Below, in pieces: positions 41,801-50,652 of a DNA stretch of 64,000 bases. Every line of letters starts with the position of its first letter. The first letter of the stretch is position 1. This DNA comes from CALKHT01 sp964511575 (GTDB lineage: Bacteria > Planctomycetota > Phycisphaerae > Phycisphaerales > Phycisphaeraceae), in contig CAZEFM010000005.1 of NCBI GenBank assembly GCA_964511575.1, forward strand, positions 1 to 64,000, given 5' to 3'. Made by a program: the position numbers and the translations under genes. The notes below the pieces were generated by a model. The model worked only from the letters and a program-made list of their open reading frames with translations, did no database searches and was not told the DNA's origin.

Positions 41801-43486
41801 CCGTTGACCGGCCGACTGGTGCGGGAGCCGGCCATGCAGGTGGTGGTGCGTGGCGATGGTCCAGCCACCTTGCAGTTGACGCCCGAAGCATTCGCCGCGT
41901 TGCGTCAGCGCATCGAGGGCATGGATGCGGGTGACGAGCAGCCCGCGGCGCCTGGTGACCGTCCTGAGGCCGGGGATGCCCCGCTGGATGTACGGCTGGC
42001 GCGCGACACCACGTTCGAATTGCAGTTGCAGCAACTGGCAATCGGTTTTCGTGACGACCGACAGGTTCAGGCGGTTGATGAGGAGCAGCAGGGCGAGCGA
42101 CCGGCATACGACCCGCAGCGAACGGGCATCATCGCCACGCTCCGTGCGCCTGAAGTTCGGTTGCTGATCCAACGTGAGGGGGGTGTCGACACGCTCGATG
42201 GTGATCTGCAGATGGATATCGACATCCCTGCGCTGGTGCAGCCGGGACGCATCTCGCTTCGCGGTGATACAGCCGTCACACCGCAGGGCGAAGCCAATGC
42301 GGTGCGCGGCAGCATCGATTCGCAGACGAACGTCACCGACATGGTGAACGCCCGCGGCGAACTCGATCTGATGGCGGCGCGTTACCAGACAAACACGCGC
42401 ATTGAAGAGTTGCCCGTTGCGCCGGTCGATGCGTTGCTGGGCATGGACAATCAGTTGGTGGCTGTGCTGGGGCACCGTGCCTCCATGCGGGCGGTGGGGC
42501 GGTTCACTTTCGATGGTGAAGCGGACGATCTGGACATCACGCTCAACTCCGAGAATGCGCAGGGCGCGGTGGCGGCGACGATCGGCAAGGACATCACGCT
42601 TCGCGAGGATTTCGTTGGCACGCTGCGGGTGACGCCGGAGGTCGCCGATGCGCTACTCAAGTATGGCAACCCGCTGTTGATCGATGCGACGAGTGCAACC
42701 GAACCGATTCGGCTGACGATTCGCCACGATACATTCCGCGTGCCGCTGGCGCTGTTTCGTACCAATCGTGAGCAGGCTCTGCGTGAGTTGTCGCTCGATG
42801 CCGAGTTGAGGCTGGGCACGATCATGCTGCAGGACAGTTGGCTGCTCGGCGCGCTGGCGCCGGAGATGCAGCGGCTGGGGAGACTTGTGAACGGCAACAT
42901 CCCGGGCATCGGCGGCGACCAGCAGGCCAACTTCACCACGCTTCAGGTCACCGTGCGCGATGGCTTTGCCCGCAGCAACGACCTGTGGATGCACGTGCCC
43001 AACGCGATCGTCGGGGTGCAGGGCGGGGTGAACCTCAGCACGCAGTACGCCAACCTCAGCATCGGCCTGGGGAGCCAGACGTTGCGGCAGATCTCCGCGT
43101 TGCGTGACTACATTCCCGACAACGAGATTTTCCCCATTTCGGTTCGTGGGCCGTTGTCGGAACTGCGACAGAATGTCGACTTCTCGCCGTTGTTCGGGCC
43201 CGTGGCGACGTCGCTGGCGCAGCGGTTCGGCGGCGATCAGGGGGCGCTCATCGGTGGGATCCTGCGAGGGCTGGGGCAGGTGACGCTCCCGCGTGCTGCC
43301 CGGCGTGACTGGCCCAATTACCCGCAGGATCTGGTGCTCAACCCCGCGCGTGACGGACAGCAGCCGCAACAACCCGGCGATCAACCTCCGCAGGGCGAGC
43401 CGTCCGAACCTCCCGCCGAACAGCCGCGTGAACAACCCCGCGAACGCCCCGGCCTCGGCGACCTGCTTGATCGGCTGCGCCGTTAA
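38858..43486 (+). CDS. Very large AsmA-like periplasmic/envelope protein
   Basis: A 1542-residue protein with a basic N-terminus, one membrane helix (about residues 26-47: LLWGIGIALGVLLLIVLLIPTLL) and a long, repetitive extracytoplasmic beta-rich region. The start VVSDAIPGSVEMGDLSLGWFGGQRVARLQLNDPEGKPVGVVDEIDM resembles the N-terminal domain of AsmA/TamB/YdbH-type bridge proteins, which move phospholipids between membranes; the C-terminal stretch NVDFSPLFGPVATSLAQR plus a Pro/Gln/Glu-rich tail is also seen in them. Many fragments of the form ATVEN, FEVTSDGPERYAFTAG and LRVTPEVADALL recur. ATG 38858 lies 103 bases after the phoH gene. Lipid-transport role is inference. Confidence 0.7.
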   Translation: MNIEGGADKANAKQAVNTRRRGRRLLWGIGIALGVLLLIVLLIPTLLSTGPATRYISSVVSDAIPGSVEMGDLSLGWFGGQRVARLQLNDPEGKPVGVVDEIDMPDASLWRLLRGDLNLGAVTIVNDYIDIVEYSDRTTNLSRALGLEPVEDDDEAAPSRTPEERQEQRADLRMRLSISGGRITYTPHDGDPVEVTDFALDLNAPSIEAIDGELRATVTQAGQKGQLQATGQVRNLFDASGAPTPRQATMRIDADLTDVPVLPLDRLLNLRGRLVAVTGTMESGQVRISGPLLNPDIMQMVARGDRFTMDVDLRGTEASVRAERDSVVRFTVTPDAWPVLVEDHATLAESKLLQPFDVTVVLQNLELPREMGQIDLPEGSMAAEVTVTDVVIATGNERIGTLALRGANMTVRSAAIGESINAVVHAIAEQDGNQGQVELVANLNNLLLADQSFNADGYSATVDGNISDLPMAVLDELAAMQGSLVAMLGPKLQATMRAELRPVVDGEGVAGPIELTARADNLSLRFVGTQQPEQFTLSEPAELAMTLQPGVLDELKRAFPAVADALMELNVTEPGRVAVRLTHLRVPWHEGADDSFDVGTVEAAATATVENLRLTGDSRLDGLEVSTLELQVPQTRLGEPIRFESQGQWRVNGVPSTLQLAGTVTGALEGAMQLALEGTVEGLPVALIDGFADQGGQLITLLGDRIATTRFEVTSDGPERYAFTAGVMSSQFNANVSGAYASTGLSLAEGSQAQFTLSPEAFAALQQTDGEGGDATNEQTVQLREPLTLNLAVQQLQLAWREGDEEGDAGAARAIDPANTHIALRLSSAGAAFTTGTFDETFELRNINVALAAADLREALTINANADLGMTQVVGDAGDQRPDAVAEAQPMRGRLTSQTTLSDLIDDAGQMRPLAQVSYETQTQIRSLPTAMVDVLLQQDGLLPVVLGSQLDQVDVVVRTDPNDPAAMTLAARVMSPRVNVPLTGRLVREPAMQVVVRGDGPATLQLTPEAFAALRQRIEGMDAGDEQPAAPGDRPEAGDAPLDVRLARDTTFELQLQQLAIGFRDDRQVQAVDEEQQGERPAYDPQRTGIIATLRAPEVRLLIQREGGVDTLDGDLQMDIDIPALVQPGRISLRGDTAVTPQGEANAVRGSIDSQTNVTDMVNARGELDLMAARYQTNTRIEELPVAPVDALLGMDNQLVAVLGHRASMRAVGRFTFDGEADDLDITLNSENAQGAVAATIGKDITLREDFVGTLRVTPEVADALLKYGNPLLIDATSATEPIRLTIRHDTFRVPLALFRTNREQALRELSLDAELRLGTIMLQDSWLLGALAPEMQRLGRLVNGNIPGIGGDQQANFTTLQVTVRDGFARSNDLWMHVPNAIVGVQGGVNLSTQYANLSIGLGSQTLRQISALRDYIPDNEIFPISVRGPLSELRQNVDFSPLFGPVATSLAQRFGGDQGALIGGILRGLGQVTLPRAARRDWPNYPQDLVLNPARDGQQPQQPGDQPPQGEPSEPPAEQPREQPRERPGLGDLLDRLRR

Positions 43487-43490
43487 GCGT

Positions 43491-44408
43491 TTACAGCAGC
43501 AATCCGAGCAGGAACATGATGGTGAAAAGGCGCAGCAGAGTCATCACCACGCACAGGATCGCCGTTTCGAAGAAGTCCAGGTCGAACAGCTTGGACAGAC
43601 ACGAGCCGACGATCAGAAAATAAATCAGCGGGTAGACGAACAACGCGGCAATGCCGAAGACAAAAGGCGAGACAAGTGCCGCCACCATGTCGGCGAACGA
43701 CAGCGCCCCGATCGCGATCGCGGAAAGCTTGAGAATGGCGATTTGCAGCGGGCCGAAGCCGACATCCAGGAGCTGCGCAACTATCCATACACAAAGAAGC
43801 AGCAGCGGCACCATCACGACAGTCTGTATGGCGAGGCTGACGCCGGTTCGAATCGCGGCCGAGACGGTGAAACCTAGTTCATACACCGTCACGCCGCCCG
43901 TGAAGAGAACGCCCGCGAGCAGCAGCAGCACCGGCAGTCTGACATCAATCCAGTTCGCTTGCCGCAGAACATCGGCTTCCATTTCCGCGTCGCGCTTGGC
44001 CCGTTTGGCTTCCGCGTCGGTGGGCGGGGGCGCATCGCCCGCTTCAATCGGCTCCTGCACCTGTGGCTTGCGCACCGCGTTTTCACGAATGTCGAAACCA
44101 CAGTTGAGGCACAGCACCGCGCCATCGGACATGGGCAGGTTGCACATCGGACACTTGCCACCGAGGCGTACCGTTGTGTTGCCCGAAGGTGACCCCATTT
44201 CGGGCGCATCGGTGGGCAGGTTCAATTCGTAACCCATATCCTCGCTGTGGTCTTCCTGTGGAACAGGCTCAGTCGTTGGGTCACTGTCGGGCATGACCAT
44301 CACCGCGCCACAGGCACAGCGCACTTTCTTCCCCGCCAGTTCCGCTTTCCAGCGGTAGCGCTTGTCACATTCGGGACACGTCACTGGATGAGTCGCCGCA
44401 TCATGCAT
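43491..44408 (-). CDS. Zinc-ribbon multipass membrane protein
   Basis: A 305-residue protein with two N-terminal zinc-ribbon-like cysteine sets (VTCPECDKRYRWKAELAGKKVRCACG, about residues 9-34, and KCPMCNLPMSDGAVLCLNCG, about 85-104), an acidic Pro-rich linker, and then five or so hydrophobic segments from about residue 155 to the end (LPVLLLLAGVLFTGGVTVY, QTVVMVPLLLLCVWIVAQLL, FVFGIAALFVYPLIYFLIVG, AILCVVMTLLRLFTIMFLLGLLL). Function not recognised; such proteins are common and uncharacterised in planctomycetes. It converges with the AsmA-like gene, only four bases apart. GAGGTGA lies before ATG 44408. Confidence 0.75.
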   Translation of the reverse strand: MHDAATHPVTCPECDKRYRWKAELAGKKVRCACGAVMVMPDSDPTTEPVPQEDHSEDMGYELNLPTDAPEMGSPSGNTTVRLGGKCPMCNLPMSDGAVLCLNCGFDIRENAVRKPQVQEPIEAGDAPPPTDAEAKRAKRDAEMEADVLRQANWIDVRLPVLLLLAGVLFTGGVTVYELGFTVSAAIRTGVSLAIQTVVMVPLLLLCVWIVAQLLDVGFGPLQIAILKLSAIAIGALSFADMVAALVSPFVFGIAALFVYPLIYFLIVGSCLSKLFDLDFFETAILCVVMTLLRLFTIMFLLGLLL

Positions 44409-44682
44409 GGCTCACCTCTCTGACTTCGAGACGCTTGCGCGCGACCCATCGCGTCTTCGCCTGCAACCATCGGTCCGGTGAACTGTTCATCGGTGTCGTC
44501 CCCCTGTGAGATGGCGAAATGCCCCACGGGAATCGCTCTGTCCGGCCAGTCCGTCGCGGCGCGACCCACCTATTCTGACCGCAATCCGTCCGGAACCGCA
44601 AGCATCAACCCACCACCGTACCGCCATAGTCCTATCGGCGAAGCGACGGGGTTACGCTCCAATGATCGAAGTCCTGCCGCAA

Positions 44683-45963
44683 TCAGGCGTAACAAACCAG
44701 CTTTCGCCCCTCACGCAGGATGAGGTGCCCGCGATGCTGACCGACACACGTTGCGGTTGGCACCGTCTTTCGTTCGCCGAGCACCTCGCCGGAGTTGTGG
44801 TCAACGGCGACGAGCGTGGCAGCGACCTTCACATTCATCAGTGTCTCGCCGTCGCGGACGCGGGGCACATCGCGGTATGTGACGTGTTTTAGCCAGAGAA
44901 TGTTGCCCGCCCGGGCGAGCAAACGCGCGCCCGCTGCAGCATCGCCGAGTTTCGCCTCGCGCGGACTGGTCAACGTGGACTGCGTCGACCACACCTCCTT
45001 GCCCGTGATCGGCTCGTATGCAGCCACCACCCGCAACTGGCCCGCCACGGATGTCTCGCGCAACTCTTCGGTGATCAGCAGATCGGTGGCGTCGTGCGGC
45101 GGATGCGCCAGGCCACCCGTCCAGACCCGTTGCGGGCTGCCGCCCTGTTCCGAGCGTCCACGCCACAATTCCTGGCCGTCGCGGGCATCGAGCACGACAA
45201 ACACGCCGCTGAACCAGGTCACCGGCCCCTCGCTGACGACAAGATAGTGGCGCATCGGCCAACGTTGATAGACCTGAACGTTCTTACCATATGTATCGGT
45301 GACGATCGGCGCGGAGACCTCCCAGCGACACGTTCCTGATGCAAGGTCAATGCATCGCAACCGTCGCTCAGGGTCGCTGCGATCATCGGATGACCAGTTT
45401 AGGATGTATCCCGCAAGGGCCTCGGCGGACGTCAACTTGTGGCTGAAGATGTCGACATCGAAAGGCAACTGCAAAAGGTGGGGCTGGTCCGGGGGACAGT
45501 CGACCGTTCGGCCCGTCTCAACGTGAACCCATTGCCGATCACGGTTGTCACGCCGCCATTCGCCGACGACAGGCTGGAAGTATTCCACGGGGAATGGATC
45601 CGTCGGGATCGTCTCGCCTGTTTGGGCATCGAGCGTGACGGATCCGTTCGCGAGATAGAGCTTGCCGTGAGCGGCATGAATGTCGCGGGTTCGAGCGAGT
45701 GAGATATTCGATTTGGCGACGCCCTCCACCATTGGATCGGTACGCTGCCAGACGATTTCACCACTGGCGAGGTCGACAGCGACCAACTGGGTGTATTCGC
45801 AGATGGTGATCATGAGGTCGCCATCAAAAACCACCATTCCCTCGAACTCCTTACCGGAGATGGGCAGGCTCCAGATGGGATTTGCGTCTGTGCGAACGTC
45901 GGAGCTGTAGGAAACGCCCTGGGGGCTGCTTATTGGGTGAAGCGAATCGGCGGGAAGGGTCAT
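44683..45963 (-). CDS. PQQ-type beta-propeller protein (BamB-like repeats)
   Basis: A 426-residue soluble protein of repeated beta-propeller blades. Blade signatures include MITICEYTQLVAVDLASGEIVWQ, LRCIDLASGTCRWEVSAPI, FVVLDARDGQELWRGRSEQGG and VVAAYEPITGKEVWSTQ, the pattern A(V/L)DxxTGxxxW of PQQ/BamB-like repeats. There is no signal peptide or lipobox, so unlike BamB it seems cytosolic, or the true start is missed. No catalytic residues seen. It is divergent from the DegT gene at 46173. Function unknown; a scaffold or binding protein is likely. Confidence 0.78.
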   Translation of the reverse strand: MTLPADSLHPISSPQGVSYSSDVRTDANPIWSLPISGKEFEGMVVFDGDLMITICEYTQLVAVDLASGEIVWQRTDPMVEGVAKSNISLARTRDIHAAHGKLYLANGSVTLDAQTGETIPTDPFPVEYFQPVVGEWRRDNRDRQWVHVETGRTVDCPPDQPHLLQLPFDVDIFSHKLTSAEALAGYILNWSSDDRSDPERRLRCIDLASGTCRWEVSAPIVTDTYGKNVQVYQRWPMRHYLVVSEGPVTWFSGVFVVLDARDGQELWRGRSEQGGSPQRVWTGGLAHPPHDATDLLITEELRETSVAGQLRVVAAYEPITGKEVWSTQSTLTSPREAKLGDAAAGARLLARAGNILWLKHVTYRDVPRVRDGETLMNVKVAATLVAVDHNSGEVLGERKTVPTATCVGQHRGHLILREGRKLVCYA

Positions 45964-46172
45964 GCGGTACTCCGGAAAGTGAAGGATTCAGCACGTAGTC
46001 TAACGGACGGCCGGCAAGGGGGAACTGGGGTTGGCGGGTGGGGCGATGGCGCGGGCTCCTCGAGGGGCGAGGGCTGCATTGGCGGCGGTCCGGGGCGAGC
46101 TCCGGGGGGCGCTCCGCGTGGGGGGATTTTCTCTTATGCTTTGTGCAACCGGGCGGCATGGAGTGAATCGGA

Positions 46173-47282
46173 ATGAGCGTGCCTTTGTTGGATTTGAACG
46201 AGCAGCACCGCCCCCTGATGGGGGAACTGCGCGAGGCGTTTGAGCGGGTGATGGGGTCGTCGGGGTTCATCCTCGGGCCGACCGTCGAGGCGTTCGAGGC
46301 GAATCTGGCGCGGTATTGCGGGGCGAAGCATGCGGTGGGGGTGTCCAGCGGGACGGATGCGCTGCTGGCGGCGATGATGGCGTTGGGGGTGGAGCCGGGG
46401 GACGAGGTGATCACCACGCCGTTCAGCTTCTTCGCCACGGCGGGGAGCATTGCCCGGCTGGGGGCGAAGCCGGTGTTCGTGGACGTCGACCCGGTGACGT
46501 TCAACATGGATGTGTCGCAGGTGTCGGCGGCGGTGACGTCACGCACCGTGGCGATCATGCCGGTGCATCTGTTCGGTCTGGCGGCGGACATGGCGGCGAT
46601 CAATGCGGTGGCGCAGCGGCACCACCTGCCCGTCATCGAGGATGCCGCCCAGGCGATTGGGGCACGCGACCACGACCAACCCATCGGAACGCTCGGAACC
46701 ATGGGGGCGTTGAGCTTCTTCCCGACCAAGAACCTGGGCGGGATGGGCGACTCCGGGGCGGTGCTCACCAACGATGATGCACTGGCGGCAACATTGCGGA
46801 TGATCCGCGTGCACGGGGCCGACAGCACGTATCATCACACCATGATCGGCGCCAACTTCCGCATCGATGCGCTGCAGGCGGCGATGCTGGATGTGAAACT
46901 TCGTCACCTTGACGGTTGGATCGAGGCCCGCCGCGCGAATGCCGCACGTTATGATGAGCGTTTGTCGGACGCGATGCTGGTGAAGCCGACGGCCCCGCCG
47001 CATGCGTTTCATACGTATAACCAGTACACGATCCGGGTGAAGGACGGCCGACGCGATGCGCTGATGGCGCATCTGGCGGAACGGGGGATCGGCTGTCGGG
47101 TGTATTACCCGTTGCCGCTGCATCTGCAGCCTTGCTTCGCGTCGCTGGGTTACCAGGCGGGGCAGTTCCCCGTGTCGGAGCAGTTGGCGGCGGAAGTGTT
47201 GAGCCTGCCGATTTATCCGGAGCTGAACGTGTCGCAGTTGGATGAGGTGATTGCGGCTGTCGGGGAGTTTTCAGGGCAGTGA
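46173..47282 (+). CDS. DegT/DnrJ/EryC1/StrS-family sugar aminotransferase
   Basis: A 369-residue PLP aminotransferase acting on nucleotide-linked keto-sugars, for surface polysaccharides or glycoconjugates. Signatures: VPLLDLNEQHRPLMGELREAF, VGVSSGTDALLAAMMALG, TPFSFFATAGSI, EDAAQAIGA, the PLP lysine Lys186 in SFFPTKNLGGMGDSGAV, and HHTMIGANFRIDALQAAML. Length is typical. No other sugar genes are adjacent; the Mla-like genes follow, overlapping by four bases, so it shares a transcript with them. The nucleotide sugar cannot be inferred. Confidence 0.92.
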   Translation: MSVPLLDLNEQHRPLMGELREAFERVMGSSGFILGPTVEAFEANLARYCGAKHAVGVSSGTDALLAAMMALGVEPGDEVITTPFSFFATAGSIARLGAKPVFVDVDPVTFNMDVSQVSAAVTSRTVAIMPVHLFGLAADMAAINAVAQRHHLPVIEDAAQAIGARDHDQPIGTLGTMGALSFFPTKNLGGMGDSGAVLTNDDALAATLRMIRVHGADSTYHHTMIGANFRIDALQAAMLDVKLRHLDGWIEARRANAARYDERLSDAMLVKPTAPPHAFHTYNQYTIRVKDGRRDALMAHLAERGIGCRVYYPLPLHLQPCFASLGYQAGQFPVSEQLAAEVLSLPIYPELNVSQLDEVIAAVGEFSGQ

Positions 47283-48109
47283 TTTCATCGTCACATAATC
47301 CGACCTCGACGCCGCCCGACGCACCGGGCGATCCTGTCATTCGTCTGGTGGATGTGTACAAGGCGTTTGGTCGGCTGCGTGTTCTGGAGGGGGTGAGCCT
47401 GTCGTTTGCGCGGGGCAGGAACACGGTGATTCTGGGGCCGAGCGGCGCGGGCAAAAGTGTCATTCTCAAGCACATCGTCGGACTCCTGAAGCCGGACCGC
47501 GGGGAAGTGTGGTTCGAGAACGAACGGGTCGACACCGCCAGCGAACGTCAACTGGTCGAGATACGCAAGAAGATCGGGTTTCTGTTTCAGATGGGGGCGC
47601 TCTTCGATTCGATGAACGTGCACGACAACGTTGCGTTTCCGCTGGTGGAGCACGGCGATGTTGCGCCGGACGAACTGGAGGACCGGGCGGAACGGGTGCT
47701 GCGCATGGTGGGGCTGAGCGGGATTGGCAAGAAGATGCCGGCTGACCTTTCCGGCGGGCAGCGCAAGCGCGTCGCCCTGGCGCGGGCAATCGTGCTGAAC
47801 CCGGAGGTGGTGGTTTACGATGAGCCGACAACGGGGCTGGACCCGATTCGTTCGGACGTGATCAACGAGTTGATCGTGACGCTGCGGGATCGGCTGGGGA
47901 TGACGGGGGTGATCGTCACGCACGACATGGTGAGCGCCAACAAGATTGCCGACCGAATTGTGATGCTCTACGATGGCAAAATCGCGGCGGATGGGGATCC
48001 GGAATCGATTCGCCGGAGCGAGGACGATCTGGTGCGTCGCTTCATCCGCGGCGAGGCGGACCGGGAGGACCTCGAGGCGATCAAACGCGGCTTTGAGCCG
48101 GGGGATTGA
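47279..48109 (+). CDS. ABC transporter ATPase, MlaF-like
   Basis: ATPase of an MCE-type phospholipid transport system. Walker A GPSGAGKSVILKHIVGLLKPDRG, Q-loop LFQMGALFDSMNVHDNVAFPL, signature LSGGQRKRVALARAI, Walker B VVVYDEPTTGLDP, and the H-loop in IVTHDMVSA. The sequence FQMGALFDSMNVxDNVAFPL is characteristic of MlaF. 276 residues. The start is a GTG at 47279 overlapping the aminotransferase stop. The MlaD-like protein follows after 79 bases, but no MlaE permease is present in the window. Confidence 0.9.
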   Translation: MISSSHNPTSTPPDAPGDPVIRLVDVYKAFGRLRVLEGVSLSFARGRNTVILGPSGAGKSVILKHIVGLLKPDRGEVWFENERVDTASERQLVEIRKKIGFLFQMGALFDSMNVHDNVAFPLVEHGDVAPDELEDRAERVLRMVGLSGIGKKMPADLSGGQRKRVALARAIVLNPEVVVYDEPTTGLDPIRSDVINELIVTLRDRLGMTGVIVTHDMVSANKIADRIVMLYDGKIAADGDPESIRRSEDDLVRRFIRGEADREDLEAIKRGFEPGD

Positions 48110-48188
48110 GAGGGCGAGCAACGGAGCGAGGAAGATGGTGGTGAACCGTTGATCGAGCGATGCGAATTGTCGCGGTGAAGCAGCGAAT

Positions 48189-49214
48189 ATGCAGGAGCGT
48201 TCACGTAATTTCGCGGTGGGTCTGACGGCGATGGCCGGGTTGGCGGTGTTTGCGGTGCTGCTGATCCTGTTTGGCGCGGCGCCGCAGCTTTTCCGCTCGG
48301 GGTATGAGATTCGGGTGTATCTGGATCAGGCGGGTGGGTTGCGTGCCGCCAGCCGCGTGACATACAACGGAATCGATGTGGGCGATGTGCAATCGGTGGC
48401 GCTGGCGCCGGCACCGCGGCACGGCGTGGTGGTTGTGGCGCATATCGATGAGGGGGTGTCGCTGCCAACCGATGTGAATGCGACCGTGTCGGGGCCGCTT
48501 TTCGGCGGGAGCCCGGCATTGGCGCTGAGTTGGACGCCCAAAGACGGCGAAGAGCCGGAGGCGTACCTGCCGACGGATGGTACGGCGGCGATTGACGGCA
48601 GCGCGGCATCACTGGCCGAGGGGCTCGCCAATCGTTTGAGCGCCGAACTGCGCGAGCCGTTGCGCGAGTTGCAGCGGGTAAGCGCCAGCTTTGAGGTGCT
48701 CAGCGCCGAATGGACGCGCGTGGGGCAGAACATCAATCAGCTTGTGGAGCCACGCACGCCGGAGACGGTGGACGGTGGCGATGCGATGGGGAACCTGGCG
48801 AGCATGATTGCGCGGGCCGACGCCCGCATGGCGGAGCTGCGTGAGGTGCTGGGGAGGATGAACAACACGCTCGAAGGCGCGCAGCGCTGGGTCGAGAATG
48901 AGGAGCTTCGCGACAACGTGCAGGCGACGGTCGCCAACGCGCGCGAGCTGACGGCGAACCTCAACGCGAAGATCGATGTGCTCAGCAAACGCTATGTCGC
49001 GGTGGCGGACGACCTGTCGGCGGCAATTCGGACGCTGAACCAGACGGCGGAACTGGCGCGCAGCGGCGAGGGAACGGTGGGTAAGCTGCTCAACGATCCG
49101 TCGCTTTACAACAACCTCAATGATGCGGCCGCACGGCTGAAGCTGGCAATGGATGAACTGAACCTGCTGTTGGAGCAGTTTCGCGAGGAGGGGCTGCCGC
49201 TGCAGTTCGAATAA
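48189..49214 (+). CDS. MCE-domain protein, MlaD-like
   Basis: A 341-residue membrane-anchored substrate-binding subunit of an MCE transporter. One N-terminal membrane helix (FAVGLTAMAGLAVFAVLLILFG, about residues 8-29), an MCE domain (about 38-117: GYEIRVYLDQAGGLRAASRVTYNGIDVGDVQSVAL) and a long coiled-coil-rich tail with LNQTAELARSGEGTVGKLLNDPSLYNNLNDAAARL, the pattern common in MlaD-like proteins of this type. Works with MlaF, encoded upstream. An unusually long spacer separates them (79 bases). Both fit lipid exchange across the periplasm. Confidence 0.9.
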   Translation: MQERSRNFAVGLTAMAGLAVFAVLLILFGAAPQLFRSGYEIRVYLDQAGGLRAASRVTYNGIDVGDVQSVALAPAPRHGVVVVAHIDEGVSLPTDVNATVSGPLFGGSPALALSWTPKDGEEPEAYLPTDGTAAIDGSAASLAEGLANRLSAELREPLRELQRVSASFEVLSAEWTRVGQNINQLVEPRTPETVDGGDAMGNLASMIARADARMAELREVLGRMNNTLEGAQRWVENEELRDNVQATVANARELTANLNAKIDVLSKRYVAVADDLSAAIRTLNQTAELARSGEGTVGKLLNDPSLYNNLNDAAARLKLAMDELNLLLEQFREEGLPLQFE

Positions 49215-49309
49215 GCGGCTTCCGTCCATATGGCTGAACGATGGCGTCTCGCCACCGTTTCCCCTCCCGACGCGGTGTGATGCCGGGGCGGCTGCGGCTG
49301 AACAATCCC

Positions 49310-50548
49310 ATGAAGTACGTCATCATTATTCCTGACGGAGCGGCGGATTTTCCGCTGGATGAACTCGACGGCAAAACGCCTTTCGAAGCGGCGCACAAGC
49401 CGCACACCGATCGCCTGAGCATGGAAGGTCGGCAGGGCACGGTCGCCACAACGCCCAAGGGTTTTCCCTGCGGTTCGGATGTGTGCAGCATGAGCCTGCT
49501 GGGGTATGACCCGGCGAAATACCATCGCGGACGTGCGCCGTTGGAGGCGGCGGCGCTGGGCATCGAACTGGACAAGCACGACTGGATCTTCCGCGTCAAC
49601 CTTGTCACCGTGATCGACGGCCTGATGCAGGACCACTCGGCGGGCCACATCTCGAGCGATGAGGGCAAACGCCTGCTGGCGGATCTCGCGCCGCGGCTGG
49701 ATATCGCCGACATGGTGCTCTACCCGGGCGTGAGCTACCGCAACATCATGGTGGATATCTCCAACCGCGATGGACGCGTTGGCCGGGACTGGTCAGAACT
49801 GGCGACGACTCCGCCGCACGACATTCCCGGCGAGCCGATTCGCAAGCACCTGCCGGTGGGCGGGGAACACGCGTCGCTGCTGCATCAGATGATCGCCGAG
49901 AGCGAGGTGATGCTCGCGGACCACGAGATCAATCAGACACGTCGGGAACTGGGCGAGCTTCCCGCCACGCATGTGTGGCCCTGGGGGCAGGGGAAGGTGC
50001 CGGTGATGCCGAGTTTTGAAAGCCGGTTTGGCCTGCGTGGGGCGATGATTACCGCGGTGGACCTTCTGGCGGGCATCGCGCATTTCATCGGGTGGGATCG
50101 GCTGAACGTGCCGGGGCAGACGAGCTATCACGACACGGATTACGCTGCGGCCGGGTCGCACGCGATTGCCGCACTGGACGAATACGATTTGGTGTGCGTA
50201 CACGTGGAAGCGCCGGATGAGGCTGCTCACGCCGCCGATGCACGCACCAAGGTCGATGCGATCGAGGCGATCGATGAGCACATCGTCGGCCCGATTCACG
50301 CGGCGTTGGAAGCGCGGGTGGCGGCCAAGAAGGACGATGGCTATCGCATCCTCTATATGCCCGATCACTACACCTGCGTAAGCGATCGTAAGCACAACCC
50401 GACGCCAGTGCCGTTTGTGGTGTGTGGTACGCGCATCGGCAGCGTACTCAAGCGGCCGTTCAATGAAAAGAACGCCAACGATTCAGATCTGCACGTGGCC
50501 TATGGACATGAGTTGATGGAGTACTTCCTCCGCAGCGCGCTGGCGTGA
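49310..50548 (+). CDS. apgM: Cofactor-independent phosphoglycerate mutase, archaeal (ApgM) type
   Basis: A 412-residue alkaline-phosphatase-superfamily enzyme. MKYVIIIPDGAADFPLDELDGKTPFEAA, PKGFPCGSDVCSMSLLGYDP and VHVEAPDEAAHAADARTKVDAIEAIDEHI contain the metal and Ser ligands of this family. The family converts 3-phosphoglycerate and 2-phosphoglycerate; one bacterial branch was proposed to be a homoserine kinase, which cannot be excluded. ATG 49310 is the family start; the preceding frame from 49241 is non-homologous. It converges with the peptidase gene at 50653. Confidence 0.88.
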   Translation: MKYVIIIPDGAADFPLDELDGKTPFEAAHKPHTDRLSMEGRQGTVATTPKGFPCGSDVCSMSLLGYDPAKYHRGRAPLEAAALGIELDKHDWIFRVNLVTVIDGLMQDHSAGHISSDEGKRLLADLAPRLDIADMVLYPGVSYRNIMVDISNRDGRVGRDWSELATTPPHDIPGEPIRKHLPVGGEHASLLHQMIAESEVMLADHEINQTRRELGELPATHVWPWGQGKVPVMPSFESRFGLRGAMITAVDLLAGIAHFIGWDRLNVPGQTSYHDTDYAAAGSHAIAALDEYDLVCVHVEAPDEAAHAADARTKVDAIEAIDEHIVGPIHAALEARVAAKKDDGYRILYMPDHYTCVSDRKHNPTPVPFVVCGTRIGSVLKRPFNEKNANDSDLHVAYGHELMEYFLRSALA

Positions 50549-50652
50549 GAACACGCGGCATTTCGATGCGTTCGCACCCGTCGCCATCGTGATCCCGAAT
50601 CGTTGCTGATGACTGCGATTCTGGATGGTGCATTCATGCCGCTCGTCGCTTG

